A stretch of 64,000 nt of DNA, taken from positions 62,001 to 126,000 of the forward strand of contig JAFVGA010000006.1 in the NCBI GenBank assembly GCA_017475235.1, read 5' to 3'. A model generated the notes under the pieces. It was not told the origin of the DNA and ran no database searches. It worked only from the letters and a program-made list of their open reading frames with translations. Numbering within the stretch: position 1 is the stretch's first letter; each line of letters opens with the position of its first letter. This document shows, piece after piece, positions 26,414 through 35,998 of the stretch. Made by a program: the position numbers and the translations under genes. The DNA comes from Eubacterium sp. (lineage in GTDB: Bacteria > Bacillota > Clostridia > Lachnospirales > Lachnospiraceae).

Positions 26414-27634
26414 CTATTTCACGACTATTTGTCGTTCAAATTCGTTTGGAATGATTTCTTTATATTTAATCATATAAACTAATCGATATAATTCGTCAGC
26501 ATATAACTGTATTTCTAATAGTTTTTTATCTAATCCTGTTGCGTTTTCATAGTGTCTTGAGTATTTGCTAATTAGAGGTATTTTGATGTTATCGTTTATT
26601 AATGATATTAGATTTGAACCTCTATTAATACCAAGTAATCTAGCAGAAGTGAAATAACCGTTTTCAACTGCTTCATTGATATCTGCCTTTTTAATATTAA
26701 GCATTATATGAAGTAATGCTCTTGAAATACTAGTTTTTGTATTATTCCTTGAATCAATTTGCATTAAGAAATGCTCAATATCTGTGTAGTCATTTTTTTG
26801 ATTATTGATTCTGTTTGAAAGTTTTTCGGGAACACCAAAAAATTCTTGGAACTCTTTTCCGTTAATTAAAGCGTCACCTAATAGTAAATCAAAATCATTT
26901 ATAAACAATGGCTTTGTTCCTTCATAATGCATATATGCATCGGCAGGAACAAGTTGTTCTATATCGTGTTTTTGTTTCAATTCATTTCTAATAGCAGTAG
27001 CTGAGACAAAATCATCAGTAACATCTAAAGATGAATAGTCAGCACCAATACGTTTGATCGCCAAGGGTTTCAAAGGCGAACCAAGATGTTTGATTGCCTT
27101 CATATATTCAATAGCCAAAATATTGTTTGGAGATTTAAGAGTAATCTCAACCTCATTTTGACTTATGCCTTTTGTATCATTTAAGTATTTTTTTAGAGCA
27201 TTTGATCTAGCTTTAGGGAAAGAATCACCGTCAGCTAAACTACTCTTGAGAAGTGCTTTGTATTCGTCGGGCTCGTTTTCTAAAACGTTAGCGATAGTAG
27301 GAAGCATTTTGATGTGCTCAGTTTCGCATCCAAAACAAAGGTAATCTACACAACCCAAATCAGTTAAAAACTTAACTCCAGCTCTTGCGAACATCTCTGC
27401 AGAGGCAGTGGAATAATAAACTGGTAACTCAAAAACAGCATCAGCTCCGTTTGATAATGCGGCCTTAGTACGAATAGTTTTGTCGAAAATAGCAGGCTCG
27501 CCACGTTGTACGTAATTACCGCTACAAATGACGATAACATTATCTGCGCCTGTGATGCTTTTTGCTTTGTCAATTATGTATTTGTGACCTTTGTGAAACG
27601 GATTGAACTCCGCAATCATTCCTATAGTCGTCAT
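26414..27634 (-). CDS. tmcAL: tRNA(Met) cytidine acetate ligase
   Basis: Forms N4-acetylcytidine at the wobble base of elongator tRNA-Met using acetate and ATP. The 406-residue protein begins MTTIGMIAEFNPFHKGHKYII, with the nucleotidyltransferase HxGH motif, and ICSGNYVQRGEPAIFDK and IKRIGADYSS as family blocks. In this window it diverges from pta-ackA, the acetate pathway that would supply its substrate, which may be coincidental. It was formerly annotated YlbM. Confidence 0.93.
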   Translation of the reverse strand: MTTIGMIAEFNPFHKGHKYIIDKAKSITGADNVIVICSGNYVQRGEPAIFDKTIRTKAALSNGADAVFELPVYYSTASAEMFARAGVKFLTDLGCVDYLCFGCETEHIKMLPTIANVLENEPDEYKALLKSSLADGDSFPKARSNALKKYLNDTKGISQNEVEITLKSPNNILAIEYMKAIKHLGSPLKPLAIKRIGADYSSLDVTDDFVSATAIRNELKQKHDIEQLVPADAYMHYEGTKPLFINDFDLLLGDALINGKEFQEFFGVPEKLSNRINNQKNDYTDIEHFLMQIDSRNNTKTSISRALLHIMLNIKKADINEAVENGYFTSARLLGINRGSNLISLINDNIKIPLISKYSRHYENATGLDKKLLEIQLYADELYRLVYMIKYKEIIPNEFERQIVVK

Positions 27635-27651
27635 ATTTTTACCTCAAAAAT

Positions 27652-27680
27652 ATTCTAGCATTATTAAAAATACATTTCAA
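27652..27680 (-). promoter_or_regulatory. Promoter for tmcAL
   Basis: On the minus strand: TTGAAA, exactly 17 bases, TAGAAT, ending 17 bases before the tmcAL start codon. The leader would be short but includes the GAGGT ribosome binding site. Confidence 0.6.
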
Positions 27681-27690
27681 TTATATAATA

Positions 27691-27719
27691 TTGTTTAATA
27701 AATTTAGATAGTATATAAT
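27691..27719 (+). promoter_or_regulatory. Promoter for pta-ackA
   Basis: TTGTTT at 27691-27696, 17-base spacer, perfect TATAAT at 27714-27719, with the pta start 30 bases further on. It diverges from the tmcAL promoter; the two are separated by only about 10 bases. Confidence 0.75.
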
Positions 27720-27749
27720 GTTTATGATGTATGTTTTAAGGAGATTTTT

Positions 27750-28742
27750 ATGAAATTTATTGATTCTTTAAAGGAAAAAGCGAGAGGAAATAGAAAGACA
27801 ATTGTTCTTCCTGAGGGTATGGATAGACGTACCTATGAGGCTGCGTCAAAGGCCATGAAAGACGATTTTGTTGATCTAATTATTCTTGCATCCGAAGAAC
27901 AAAAATATGAGATTGCACAGGATTTGGATCTTAGCAGAGTTGAGTTTATTGACCCTAAGGAAGATTCACATCTTAAAGAATATACAGAGCAACTATTTGA
28001 ACTAAGAAAAGCTAAAGGAATGACAAAACGTCAGGCTAAAGCTTTGCTTACAAGTGATTTTATGTATTTTGCATGTATGATGGTTCTTAACGGTCATGCT
28101 GATGGTGTGGTTTCAGGTGCATGTCATTCATCAGCAAACACACTTAGACCATCTCTTCAGATAATTAAAACTAAACCTGGTAGCAAACTAGTATCGGCTT
28201 TCTTTGTCATCTGTGTTGACGGCAAAGACAGCGAAAAAGATGAAGTGTATGTTTTGGGTGATTGTGGTTTGAACCAAAATCCAAATGCTGTACAACTAGC
28301 AGATATTGCTGCAAGTAGTGCAGAGTCTTATGAATATTTAGTGGGAGAGACTGCAAGAGTTGCAATGCTTTCACATTCTACATATGGAAGTGCTGCGCAT
28401 CCTGATGTAACAAAAGTAATTGAAGCAACTGAGATTGCTCAAAAAGAATATCCAAACTATTTGATTGATGGAGAGTTGCAGACAGATGCCGCTTTAGTTC
28501 CAGAGATAGCAGAGTTTAAAGCGCCAAACAGTAAGGTTGCTGGAAATGCAAATGTTCTTATTTTCCCAGATTTAGATGCGGGAAATATTGGATATAAATT
28601 ATTGCAAAGACTTGGTAGTGCAGAGGCTTATGGACCTTTGACTCAGGGAATTGCAAAACCAATTAATGATTTATCGAGAGGATGTAGCGTGGACGATATT
28701 GTGGGTGTTATAGCCATCACAGCGGTCCAGGCTCAAGATTAG
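27750..28742 (+). CDS. pta: Phosphate acetyltransferase
   Basis: Converts acetyl-CoA and phosphate to acetyl phosphate. The 330-residue protein is the short form lacking the N-terminal regulatory domain. Family blocks include RKTIVLPEGMDRRTYEAA, GMTKRQAKALL, VSGACHSSANTLRPSLQI and ISGLDAG-type FPDLDAGNIGYKL near the C terminus. AAGGAG precedes the start. ackA follows after one base. Confidence 0.96.
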   Translation: MKFIDSLKEKARGNRKTIVLPEGMDRRTYEAASKAMKDDFVDLIILASEEQKYEIAQDLDLSRVEFIDPKEDSHLKEYTEQLFELRKAKGMTKRQAKALLTSDFMYFACMMVLNGHADGVVSGACHSSANTLRPSLQIIKTKPGSKLVSAFFVICVDGKDSEKDEVYVLGDCGLNQNPNAVQLADIAASSAESYEYLVGETARVAMLSHSTYGSAAHPDVTKVIEATEIAQKEYPNYLIDGELQTDAALVPEIAEFKAPNSKVAGNANVLIFPDLDAGNIGYKLLQRLGSAEAYGPLTQGIAKPINDLSRGCSVDDIVGVIAITAVQAQD

Positions 28743-28743
28743 T

Positions 28744-29934
28744 ATGCAAGTATTAGTAATTAATTGCGGTAGTTCATCATTAAAGTTTCAGTTGATTGAT
28801 TCAGAGACAGAAAACGTCCTCGCCAAAGGACTTTGCGAAAGAATTGGAATTGATGGTAGTTCTATCACATACAAAGCAGATGAAAAAGTAACAAGAGAAA
28901 TTGATATGCCTACTCACAACGAAGCTATCAAAGCAGTTATTGATATGCTTACGGACAGTGAAGTGGGCGTTGTTTCTGATATGAGTCAAATCAAAGCTGT
29001 TGGACATAGAGTTGTGCACGGTGGCGAGTATTTCTCAAAACCAATATTGCTAGATGAAGATGCACTAGAAAAGATTGGGAAGTGTAACGATTTGGCACCT
29101 CTTCACAATCCAGCAAACATTATTGGTATTAGAGCGTGTATGGAAATAATGCCAGGCATTCCTAATGTTGGTGTGTTTGATACAGCATTTCACCAAACAA
29201 TGGAAGAGGCAAGTTTCCTTTATGCTATTCCTAGAAAGTTCTATTACAAATATAAAATCAGAAGATATGGATTCCATGGAACATCTCATAGTTTTGTTTC
29301 AAAGAGAATTGCTGAGATTTTAGGAAAGCCATATGACAGTTTAAAGACAATTGTTTGTCATTTAGGAAACGGTGCAAGTTTATGTGCTGTTGAAAATGGA
29401 AAGTCTGTTGACACTAGTATGGGACTAACACCTTTGTCGGGTGTAGTTATGGGTACTAGATCTGGAGATATAGACCCAGGAATCTTGGAAGTGATATCAA
29501 ACTTCGAAGATGTAGATGTGAAAGAAGTTACAAGAATCTTAAATAAAGAATCTGGTGTTTACGGATTATCAGAGAATTCTAGTGACTTTAGAGATATAAA
29601 CAAAGCAATTGATGAAGGCGACGAAAAAGCAATCCAGACTATGGATGTATATGTAAGAGCAATAGTAAGATTCATTGGAGCATATGTTGCTGTAATGAAT
29701 GGAGTAGATGCAATAGTCTTTACAGCGGGCGTTGGTGAGAATAATCCAAGAATTCGAAAGATGGTATGTGATAACTTGTCATATCTTGGAATTACGATTG
29801 ATGATAAGGCTAATGAGATCTGTGGTGAAAAAGTGAAAATATCAACTGATGATTCTAAAGTAGATGTGTATGTAGTTCCTACAAATGAGGAACTAGCTAT
29901 ATGCCAAGAGACCGTAAAACTAGTCGAAAACTAA
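28744..29934 (+). CDS. ackA: Acetate kinase
   Basis: Makes ATP from acetyl phosphate, giving acetate. The 396-residue protein starts VLVINCGSSSLKFQLID (phosphate-binding loop), and has VGHRVVHGG, the RRYGFHGTSH motif, CHLGNGASLCAV, and GVGENNPRIRKMV. Length is standard. With pta it forms the main substrate-level phosphorylation route of a fermentative anaerobe. Confidence 0.97.
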   Translation: MQVLVINCGSSSLKFQLIDSETENVLAKGLCERIGIDGSSITYKADEKVTREIDMPTHNEAIKAVIDMLTDSEVGVVSDMSQIKAVGHRVVHGGEYFSKPILLDEDALEKIGKCNDLAPLHNPANIIGIRACMEIMPGIPNVGVFDTAFHQTMEEASFLYAIPRKFYYKYKIRRYGFHGTSHSFVSKRIAEILGKPYDSLKTIVCHLGNGASLCAVENGKSVDTSMGLTPLSGVVMGTRSGDIDPGILEVISNFEDVDVKEVTRILNKESGVYGLSENSSDFRDINKAIDEGDEKAIQTMDVYVRAIVRFIGAYVAVMNGVDAIVFTAGVGENNPRIRKMVCDNLSYLGITIDDKANEICGEKVKISTDDSKVDVYVVPTNEELAICQETVKLVEN

Positions 29935-29947
29935 AGGTAAAAAGTGT

Positions 29948-29976
29948 TTGACAAATATATAACACATATGTATAAT
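29948..29976 (+). promoter_or_regulatory. Consensus sigma-A promoter for rpmF
   Basis: Perfect TTGACA at 29948-29953, 17-base spacer, perfect TATAAT at 29971-29976. The transcript would begin near 29983 and include a 6-bp hairpin (29986-29991 with 29995-30000, loop GAA) before the ribosome binding site of rpmF. Confidence 0.9.
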
Positions 29977-30033
29977 TGTTAAAGTGTCTTCGAAGAAGAC
30001 TAGTAAAAAACGAACTTTAAGGAGGTGTATACA

Positions 30034-30216
30034 ATGTCTATATGTCCTAAAAATAAATCTTCTAAAGGAAGAAGAGATAGAAGAAGAGCTAACTGGAAAA
30101 TGAAGGCTCCTAACCTTGTAAAATGTAGTAAATGTGGTGCATTAATGATGCCTCATAGAGTTTGCAAGGCTTGTGGAAGCTACAATAAAAAAGAGATTAT
30201 TTCAGTTGAAGATTAA
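30034..30216 (+). CDS. rpmF: 50S ribosomal protein L32
   Basis: 60-residue zinc-ribbon ribosomal protein. The start MSICPKNKSSKGRRDRRRA is the family pattern, and two CxxC pairs (CSKC and CKAC) bind zinc, so this is the zinc-containing C+ form. AAGGAGG fits the ATG at 30034; the in-frame GTG at 30025 lies inside that ribosome binding site. It precedes plsX, the usual order, but here has its own terminator. Confidence 0.97.
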   Translation: MSICPKNKSSKGRRDRRRANWKMKAPNLVKCSKCGALMMPHRVCKACGSYNKKEIISVED

Positions 30217-30220
30217 TTAT

Positions 30221-30258
30221 AAAAAAAGAAATTCTATAGTGATAGAGTTTCTTTTTTT
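30221..30258 (+). terminator. Terminator of rpmF
   Basis: A-rich arm AAAAAAAGAAATTCTATAG paired with an arm ending TTTCTTTTTTT, small loop, 4 bases after the rpmF stop codon. Confidence 0.8.
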
Positions 30259-30353
30259 GTGCAAAAATATATGTGATATTAATAGAGTGTAAAAAATAGA
30301 CGAAATACGCATTTTTACTAGGGATTTTAACAGTTTTTCAAGTCGATTTTTTA

Positions 30354-30382
30354 TTGAATTTTATGCCGTTTTCTAGTATACT
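30354..30382 (+). promoter_or_regulatory. Promoter for plsX-acpP
   Basis: TTGAAT at 30354-30359, 17-base spacer, TATACT at 30377-30382, 26 bases before the plsX start. The 95 bases between the rpmF terminator and this promoter are very AT-rich; I see no clear FapR-type operator there. Confidence 0.7.
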
Positions 30383-30408
30383 CGTAATGATGTGAAAAGG
30401 AGAAAAAT

Positions 30409-31434
30409 ATGTCTAAAACAGTAGTTGCATTAGACTGTATGGGTGGCGATTATGCACCAGTTGAAACTGTGAAAGCTGCAGTCGAAGCATTGAGAGAAAA
30501 TAAAGAAGTTTATATCAAATTATTTGGTAAAGAAGATGATATAAAACTTGAATTAGATAAATATGAAAATATAGATAAACTTCAAGATAGATTTGAAGTG
30601 ATAGATGCACCAGAGACTATTGAGATGGATGATTCGCCAGTTATGGCTATCAGAACTAAGACGGAGTCATCAATCGTTAAATGTCTTTATGCTGTAAAGC
30701 ATGGTGAGGCGGATGCTATGGTTTCTGCAGGAAGTACTGGTGCGAACTTAGTTGGTGGACACGTTGTGATTGGAAGACTTAAGGGTGTTGAGAGACCACC
30801 TTTGGCTCCGTTCTTACCAACTAAAGAAGGTCCAGTTCTTTTGATTGACTGTGGAGCAAATGTTGATGCTAGACCTAGTCACTTAGTTCAGTTTGCAAAG
30901 ATGGGATCTATATATGTTCAAAATGCACTTGGAATTGATAGTCCTAGAGTTGGACTTGTAAACATTGGTGCTGAGGAAGAAAAAGGTAATGCCCTAACTA
31001 AAGAAACTTTCGAACTTCTAAAAGAAGTTGATGATATAAACTTTGTTGGTAATGTAGAGGCCAGAGATATTCCAGATGGCGCTGTAGATGTGGCTGTGTG
31101 TGATGCCTTCGTTGGTAACGTTATTTTGAAAACATACGAAGGTGTGGGAGCAGTTCTTCTAAGCAAGATCAAGGAAGCATTGATGTCTACACTTAAGACA
31201 AAGATTGGTGCGCTACTTATCAAGGGACAGTTAAAGAAGACTATGAAGAAATTTGATATTGAGCAGTATGGTGGAGCGCCAATGCTTGGACTAAAGGGTC
31301 TGCTTGTTAAAACTCATGGAAATTCAAAATCTGTTGAGATTAAGAATTCAATTTTACAGTGTGCAATGTTTAAGGAATATGACATTAGTAATAAAATAAA
31401 AGATAGTATCGCTGATACGCAGGAGGAAAAATAA
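30409..31434 (+). CDS. plsX: Phosphate acyltransferase
   Basis: Converts acyl-ACP to acyl-phosphate, the first step of phospholipid synthesis in Gram-positive bacteria; PlsY (49029-49715) uses the product. The 341-residue protein has the family start VVALDCMGGDYAPVETVKAA, VSAGSTGANLVGG and AVCDAFVGNVILKT. AAGGAG precedes the start. Its stop codon overlaps the acpP start by one base. Confidence 0.97.
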   Translation: MSKTVVALDCMGGDYAPVETVKAAVEALRENKEVYIKLFGKEDDIKLELDKYENIDKLQDRFEVIDAPETIEMDDSPVMAIRTKTESSIVKCLYAVKHGEADAMVSAGSTGANLVGGHVVIGRLKGVERPPLAPFLPTKEGPVLLIDCGANVDARPSHLVQFAKMGSIYVQNALGIDSPRVGLVNIGAEEEKGNALTKETFELLKEVDDINFVGNVEARDIPDGAVDVAVCDAFVGNVILKTYEGVGAVLLSKIKEALMSTLKTKIGALLIKGQLKKTMKKFDIEQYGGAPMLGLKGLLVKTHGNSKSVEIKNSILQCAMFKEYDISNKIKDSIADTQEEK

Positions 31435-31661
31435 TGGAATTAGAGAAATTGATTAGTGTAATAGCTGAAGTTCTAGATATCGATGCATCAACTATTACAG
31501 CAGAGAGCAGATTTGTTGAGGACTTAGGAGCAGATTCATTAGACTTCTTAGAAATCGTAATGAGCGTAGAAGATGAATTCGGAATCAAGGTTCCAGTAGA
31601 AGATGTAAAAGACATAGCAACTGTAAAAGATGCTTACGAAGAGATTAAGAAAGCATTATAA
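31434..31661 (+). CDS. acpP: Acyl carrier protein
   Basis: 75-residue acidic four-helix carrier. The phosphopantetheine attachment Ser lies in GADSLDFLEIVM. It is translationally coupled to plsX (one-base overlap) and followed by a hairpin and rnc, the usual Firmicutes order. Confidence 0.97.
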   Translation: MELEKLISVIAEVLDIDASTITAESRFVEDLGADSLDFLEIVMSVEDEFGIKVPVEDVKDIATVKDAYEEIKKAL

Positions 31662-31672
31662 TTTAGATACCG

Positions 31673-31697
31673 TTTAAGCCCTAATTCAGGGCTTAAA
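31673..31697 (+). other. Hairpin between acpP and rnc without a T-tract
   Basis: Perfect 10-bp stem TTTAAGCCCT / AGGGCTTAAA with loop AATTC. The bases after it are TCTATG, not a T-tract, so it may be an RNA stability or processing element (possibly an RNase III site next to rnc) rather than a terminator. Function inferred. Confidence 0.6.
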
Positions 31698-31715
31698 TCT
31701 ATGTAAAGGATTAAT

Positions 31716-32399
31716 ATGAATACAAATATTGATGATTTACTAAATAGTATTGGTTACAGTTTTAAGGATGAGAAACTGCTAATTACAGCGCTCACACATA
31801 AGTCATATGAGGTTAACAAAACTGAATCTGGCGATGTTAACAACGAACGTATGGAGTATTTGGGTGATGCGGTTTTAGAATTAGTAACTAGCGATTTTCT
31901 TTACAAAAACTATAAAGATATGAGTGAAGGTGAGATGACAAAACTTCGTGCAAGTTTAGTATGTGAGCCAGCACTTGCAATTGATGCTAGAGAGATTAAT
32001 CTTCAAGATTTCATATACCTTGGCAAAGGTGAGGAAAACAGCGGCGGAAGAAATAGAGATTCAATTATTTCAGATGCCTTTGAGGCGGTCATTGGTGCTA
32101 TCTATTTAGATGGCGGAATGGATGCGGCCACAAAGTTTATCAACACTTTTGTTTTAAATGATATTGAACACAAGAAAACTTTCTTTGACAGCAAAACAGT
32201 TTTGCAAGAGAGAGTTGATGCAGCTGATTTGGGAATGATTCAGTATCAGATAGTTGGTGAGAGTGGACCTGACCACAACAAAGTCTTTGACGCAGTCGTA
32301 AAGTTAAATGATGAGATTATTGGTGAGGGCACTGGTCACACTAAAAAACAAGCTGAACAACAAGCAGCGATTGAAGCGATAAGTAAAATAAACAATTAA
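31716..32399 (+). CDS. rnc: Ribonuclease III
   Basis: Double-strand-specific RNase for rRNA and mRNA processing. The 227-residue protein has the catalytic signature NERMEYLGDAVLELV, the acidic SDAFEAVIGAIYLDGG motif and a C-terminal double-stranded-RNA-binding domain (residues about 160-227, ending KKQAEQQAAIEAISK). Length matches the family. smc follows after 11 bases. Confidence 0.97.
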   Translation: MNTNIDDLLNSIGYSFKDEKLLITALTHKSYEVNKTESGDVNNERMEYLGDAVLELVTSDFLYKNYKDMSEGEMTKLRASLVCEPALAIDAREINLQDFIYLGKGEENSGGRNRDSIISDAFEAVIGAIYLDGGMDAATKFINTFVLNDIEHKKTFFDSKTVLQERVDAADLGMIQYQIVGESGPDHNKVFDAVVKLNDEIIGEGTGHTKKQAEQQAAIEAISKINN

Positions 32400-32410
32400 G
32401 CGAGGAAAGT

Positions 32411-35400
32411 ATGTATTTAAAGAGCATTGAAATTCATGGTTTTAAATCATTTGCTAACAAGATCAACTTTGAATTTCATAACGGAATTACGGGTATCGTT
32501 GGTCCTAACGGATCAGGTAAAAGTAATGTCGCAGATGCCGTAAGATGGGTTTTAGGTGAACAGAAAATCAAACAGCTCCGTTCTTCAAAGATGGAGGATG
32601 TAATATTTTCTGGTACTGAAAATAGAAAACCTATGGGTTATGCGTTTGTTGCAATTACTTTTGATAACTCGGACCACAAATTGAACGTTGATTATAACGA
32701 GGTGACGGTTTCTCGTCGTCTATTTAGATCAGGCGAAAGTGAGTATATGATTAATGGTACTCAAGTTCGTCTTAAAGACGTGCATGAGATGTTCTATGAC
32801 ACAGGTATTGGTAAGGAAGGTTACTCAATCATTGGTCAGGGACAGATCGATAAAATTCTAAGTAGTAAGCCAGAGGATAGACGTGAACTCTTCGACGAAG
32901 CCGCTGGTATCGTTAAATTTAAGAGACGTAAAAATGAAGCTATCAAAAAGTTAAACGATCAGAACCAACACTTAGTTCGTGTTACGGATATTTTGACTGA
33001 GCTTGAGCGTCAGGTTGGACCACTCGAGAAACAGTGCGAGAAAGCTAAACGTTATCTTGAATTAAAAGATGATTTGAAAACTAATGATGTAAATATGTTC
33101 TTGATTGAGATGGATGAAATCAAGACAAAGACATCTGATATAAATGAGAAGTTGGATATTGCTTCAAACGATATGGATAATGCCAATGCTGAGTTTGAGC
33201 AAATTAAAACTGACTACAAAAAGCTAGAAGAACTTCTTGAACAATTAAACGAGACTATTGAGACAAAGCAGTTTACTTTGAATGAGACTACTCTAAACAT
33301 TGAGAAGTTAGAGGGTCAGATAAACGTTATTAAAGAGCAGATCAATTCTGCAAAGAGTAACGAGTCATTTATTAATTCTAGAATTGAGTCTGTTAAGGGC
33401 GAGATTGATTCTAGAAATAAAGAGTTGGCTGATAGAGAGGTTGAGAAGAACGAGAATGAAATTCTTCTAAACAAAGCTATCGAAAAGCAGACTAAAGAAA
33501 ACGAAGTTATCAGCAAACTTACTTGGGACATTAAGGCTCTTGAATCAGAAATCGAGAGAGACAAAGAAGAGATTATTGAGCTCTTAAGTACTAAGTCATC
33601 AATCGAGTCAAAGATTGAGAGATTTGATGCTATGCTTGAGCAGATTAATATTCGTAAGAGTCAGATTAATCAGAAGTTGGTTGACTTTGAGAGTAAGAAA
33701 TCAAGCAAGGAAAATGTTATTAATCAGTTAACTCAGGAACTTGAAGATATCAACAAAGAGATTGCAAGTTTCAAAGAGACATCTGAAGACTATAGTAATC
33801 AGTTAGCTGATTTAAAAGTAAAGAAACAAAACTTATCTAAGAAGTTAGAAAATAATCAGCAGTCTTACACAAAATCTATTTCAAACCTAGAAGCTCTTAA
33901 GAATATTACTGAGCGCTACGAAGGTTACGGAAATAGTGTTAAGCGTGTAATGGAACTCAAAGAATCCAAAAAGGGTATTGTGGGTGTTGTTGCGGATATT
34001 ATTAAAGTTGATCAAAAGTTTGAGACGGCTATCGAGACAGCTCTTGGCGGAAACGTTCAGAACGTTGTAACTGATTCTGAAACAACCGCTAAAGAAACTA
34101 TCGAGTATTTGAAGAAGAACAAACTTGGTCGTGCAACATTCTTGCCACTAAGCAGTATGAGTGGAAAGACAAACTTTAACACTCCAGATGCTTTGCAGGA
34201 GACGGGTGTACTTGGACTTGCAAGTGACTTAGTTGATGTTGATTCTAAGTATGACGGAGTTGCTAAATACTTGCTTGGTCGTGTAATGGTTGTTGATACT
34301 GTTGACCATGCTATTTCAATTGCTAGAAAGTATAAATACAAAGTTCGTATGGTTACACTTGAAGGTGAGTATTTGAATGTCGGTGGTTCAATTGCCGGTG
34401 GTACATTCAAGAATACAACAAACCTTCTAAGCAGACGTCGTGAGATCGAAGAACTTGAAGCAAAAATAAAGAGACTTTCTGAAGAAAAGATTCAGTTAGA
34501 TAAAGATATCGTTAAGAACAGCAGTGAGATCAGCGTCCTCAACGAAGAACTTGCAAAGGTTAACAAAGGATTACAAGAACAGACAATCCTTAAGAACACT
34601 TGCGAGATTAACTTGAAGACTGCAAATGAAGAAAAAGAAAATCTTGTTCTAGAGTTTGCAGATGTTAACAAAGAGAATGAAGAAATTGCGAACGAGATTA
34701 ACGATATTAATAAGAGCAGTTCTGAACTTAAGAGTAGTTTGACTGGTCAGTCAGATAAGAGTATCGAATTAGAAAAAGGCGTAAATGACAAGAACGAAAA
34801 ACTTGAAGGTATGCGCAAAGAGCTCGACGAAAAGAACACAGCTATTGAAGAAGTTAATATCGAGATTGCTAACATTAAAACTAAACATCAATTCATTTCA
34901 GAAAAGATTGATGTATCAATAAATGCTATCGAATCTCTTACTCAAGAGTTGCAAGGTATTGAAGCGAACTCTAAAGAAAACACAGATGAGATTTCTGCTA
35001 GAAACGAAGCAATTGAAAATTGTCAGAAAGAAATCGAAACTTCAAAAGAATCAATTGTTCAGTTAGAAAAAGATATTGAAGAAGCTAAGGCTAAGAAGGA
35101 ACAGCAGAATAAAGAGCATAAAGAATTCTTTGAAAAACGTGAACAATTAAATGAGAAGATTACATCTCTAGATAAAGAGATTTATAGATTGACTTCGCAA
35201 AAAGAGTCTTTGGAAGAAAAGACTGCAAACAAAGAAGCATATATGTGGGAAGAATATGAACTCACATACAGAAATGCATTAGAACTTAAGCCTGAAGAGG
35301 AATTGGCTAAGTCAGATATTAAGAATAAGATTACTGAGATTAGACGTGAGATGAGAAGTCTTGGTGATGTTAATATCAACGCTATTGAAGAGTACAAAGA

Positions 35401-35989
35401 AGTGAATGAACGTTACACATTTATGAAGGGTCAGCACGATGACTTGATGGAAGCAAAAGAGAACTTGCTTAAGATTATTGACGAACTTGAGGTTGGAATG
35501 CGTAAGCAGTTCAAAGAGAAATTCGCTGAAATCAAAGTTGAGTTTGATAATGTATTTAAAGAACTCTTTGGTGGTGGTAAAGGTACAATTGAGCTTACTG
35601 AAGCTGATGATATCCTGGATGCTGGTATTGATATTATTTCACAGCCACCAGGAAAGAAACTTCAGAACATGATGCAGCTATCAGGTGGTGAGAAAGCACT
35701 TACAGCTATCAGTTTGATGTTTGCTATTCAGAATTTGAAACCTTCTCCATTCTGTTTGCTTGACGAGATTGAGGCTGCATTAGATGGCACAAACGTAATT
35801 AGATTTGCTGACTATCTACACAAGCTAACTGCAAATACTCAATTTATTGTAATCACACATAGACGTGGAACAATGAACTCGGCAGATAGACTTTACGGTA
35901 TTACAATGCAGGAGAAAGGTATTTCAACACTTGTTTCAGTTGACTTGCTTGAGAGTACTTTTGAGGACAACCCATTAGATAAAAAATAA
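32411..35989 (+). CDS. smc: Chromosome segregation protein SMC
   Basis: Condensin ATPase, partner of ScpA and ScpB encoded upstream in this window. The 1192-residue protein has an N-terminal head with Walker A GPNGSGKSN near residue 32, a first coiled coil (about 170-500), a hinge around 510-660 with GRVMVVDTVDHAI and VGGSIAGG, a second coiled coil, and the C-terminal head with LSGGEKALTAISL, Walker B FCLLDEIEAALDG and the FIVITHRRGTM H-loop. All key residues are present. Confidence 0.98.
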   Translation: MYLKSIEIHGFKSFANKINFEFHNGITGIVGPNGSGKSNVADAVRWVLGEQKIKQLRSSKMEDVIFSGTENRKPMGYAFVAITFDNSDHKLNVDYNEVTVSRRLFRSGESEYMINGTQVRLKDVHEMFYDTGIGKEGYSIIGQGQIDKILSSKPEDRRELFDEAAGIVKFKRRKNEAIKKLNDQNQHLVRVTDILTELERQVGPLEKQCEKAKRYLELKDDLKTNDVNMFLIEMDEIKTKTSDINEKLDIASNDMDNANAEFEQIKTDYKKLEELLEQLNETIETKQFTLNETTLNIEKLEGQINVIKEQINSAKSNESFINSRIESVKGEIDSRNKELADREVEKNENEILLNKAIEKQTKENEVISKLTWDIKALESEIERDKEEIIELLSTKSSIESKIERFDAMLEQINIRKSQINQKLVDFESKKSSKENVINQLTQELEDINKEIASFKETSEDYSNQLADLKVKKQNLSKKLENNQQSYTKSISNLEALKNITERYEGYGNSVKRVMELKESKKGIVGVVADIIKVDQKFETAIETALGGNVQNVVTDSETTAKETIEYLKKNKLGRATFLPLSSMSGKTNFNTPDALQETGVLGLASDLVDVDSKYDGVAKYLLGRVMVVDTVDHAISIARKYKYKVRMVTLEGEYLNVGGSIAGGTFKNTTNLLSRRREIEELEAKIKRLSEEKIQLDKDIVKNSSEISVLNEELAKVNKGLQEQTILKNTCEINLKTANEEKENLVLEFADVNKENEEIANEINDINKSSSELKSSLTGQSDKSIELEKGVNDKNEKLEGMRKELDEKNTAIEEVNIEIANIKTKHQFISEKIDVSINAIESLTQELQGIEANSKENTDEISARNEAIENCQKEIETSKESIVQLEKDIEEAKAKKEQQNKEHKEFFEKREQLNEKITSLDKEIYRLTSQKESLEEKTANKEAYMWEEYELTYRNALELKPEEELAKSDIKNKITEIRREMRSLGDVNINAIEEYKEVNERYTFMKGQHDDLMEAKENLLKIIDELEVGMRKQFKEKFAEIKVEFDNVFKELFGGGKGTIELTEADDILDAGIDIISQPPGKKLQNMMQLSGGEKALTAISLMFAIQNLKPSPFCLLDEIEAALDGTNVIRFADYLHKLTANTQFIVITHRRGTMNSADRLYGITMQEKGISTLVSVDLLESTFEDNPLDKK

Positions 35990-35998
35990 GGTGTAAAA

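Noticed and set aside
34057..34410. Minus-strand open frame of 117 codons within smc
   Set aside because: It lies opposite the conserved hinge region of smc and has no ribosome binding site.
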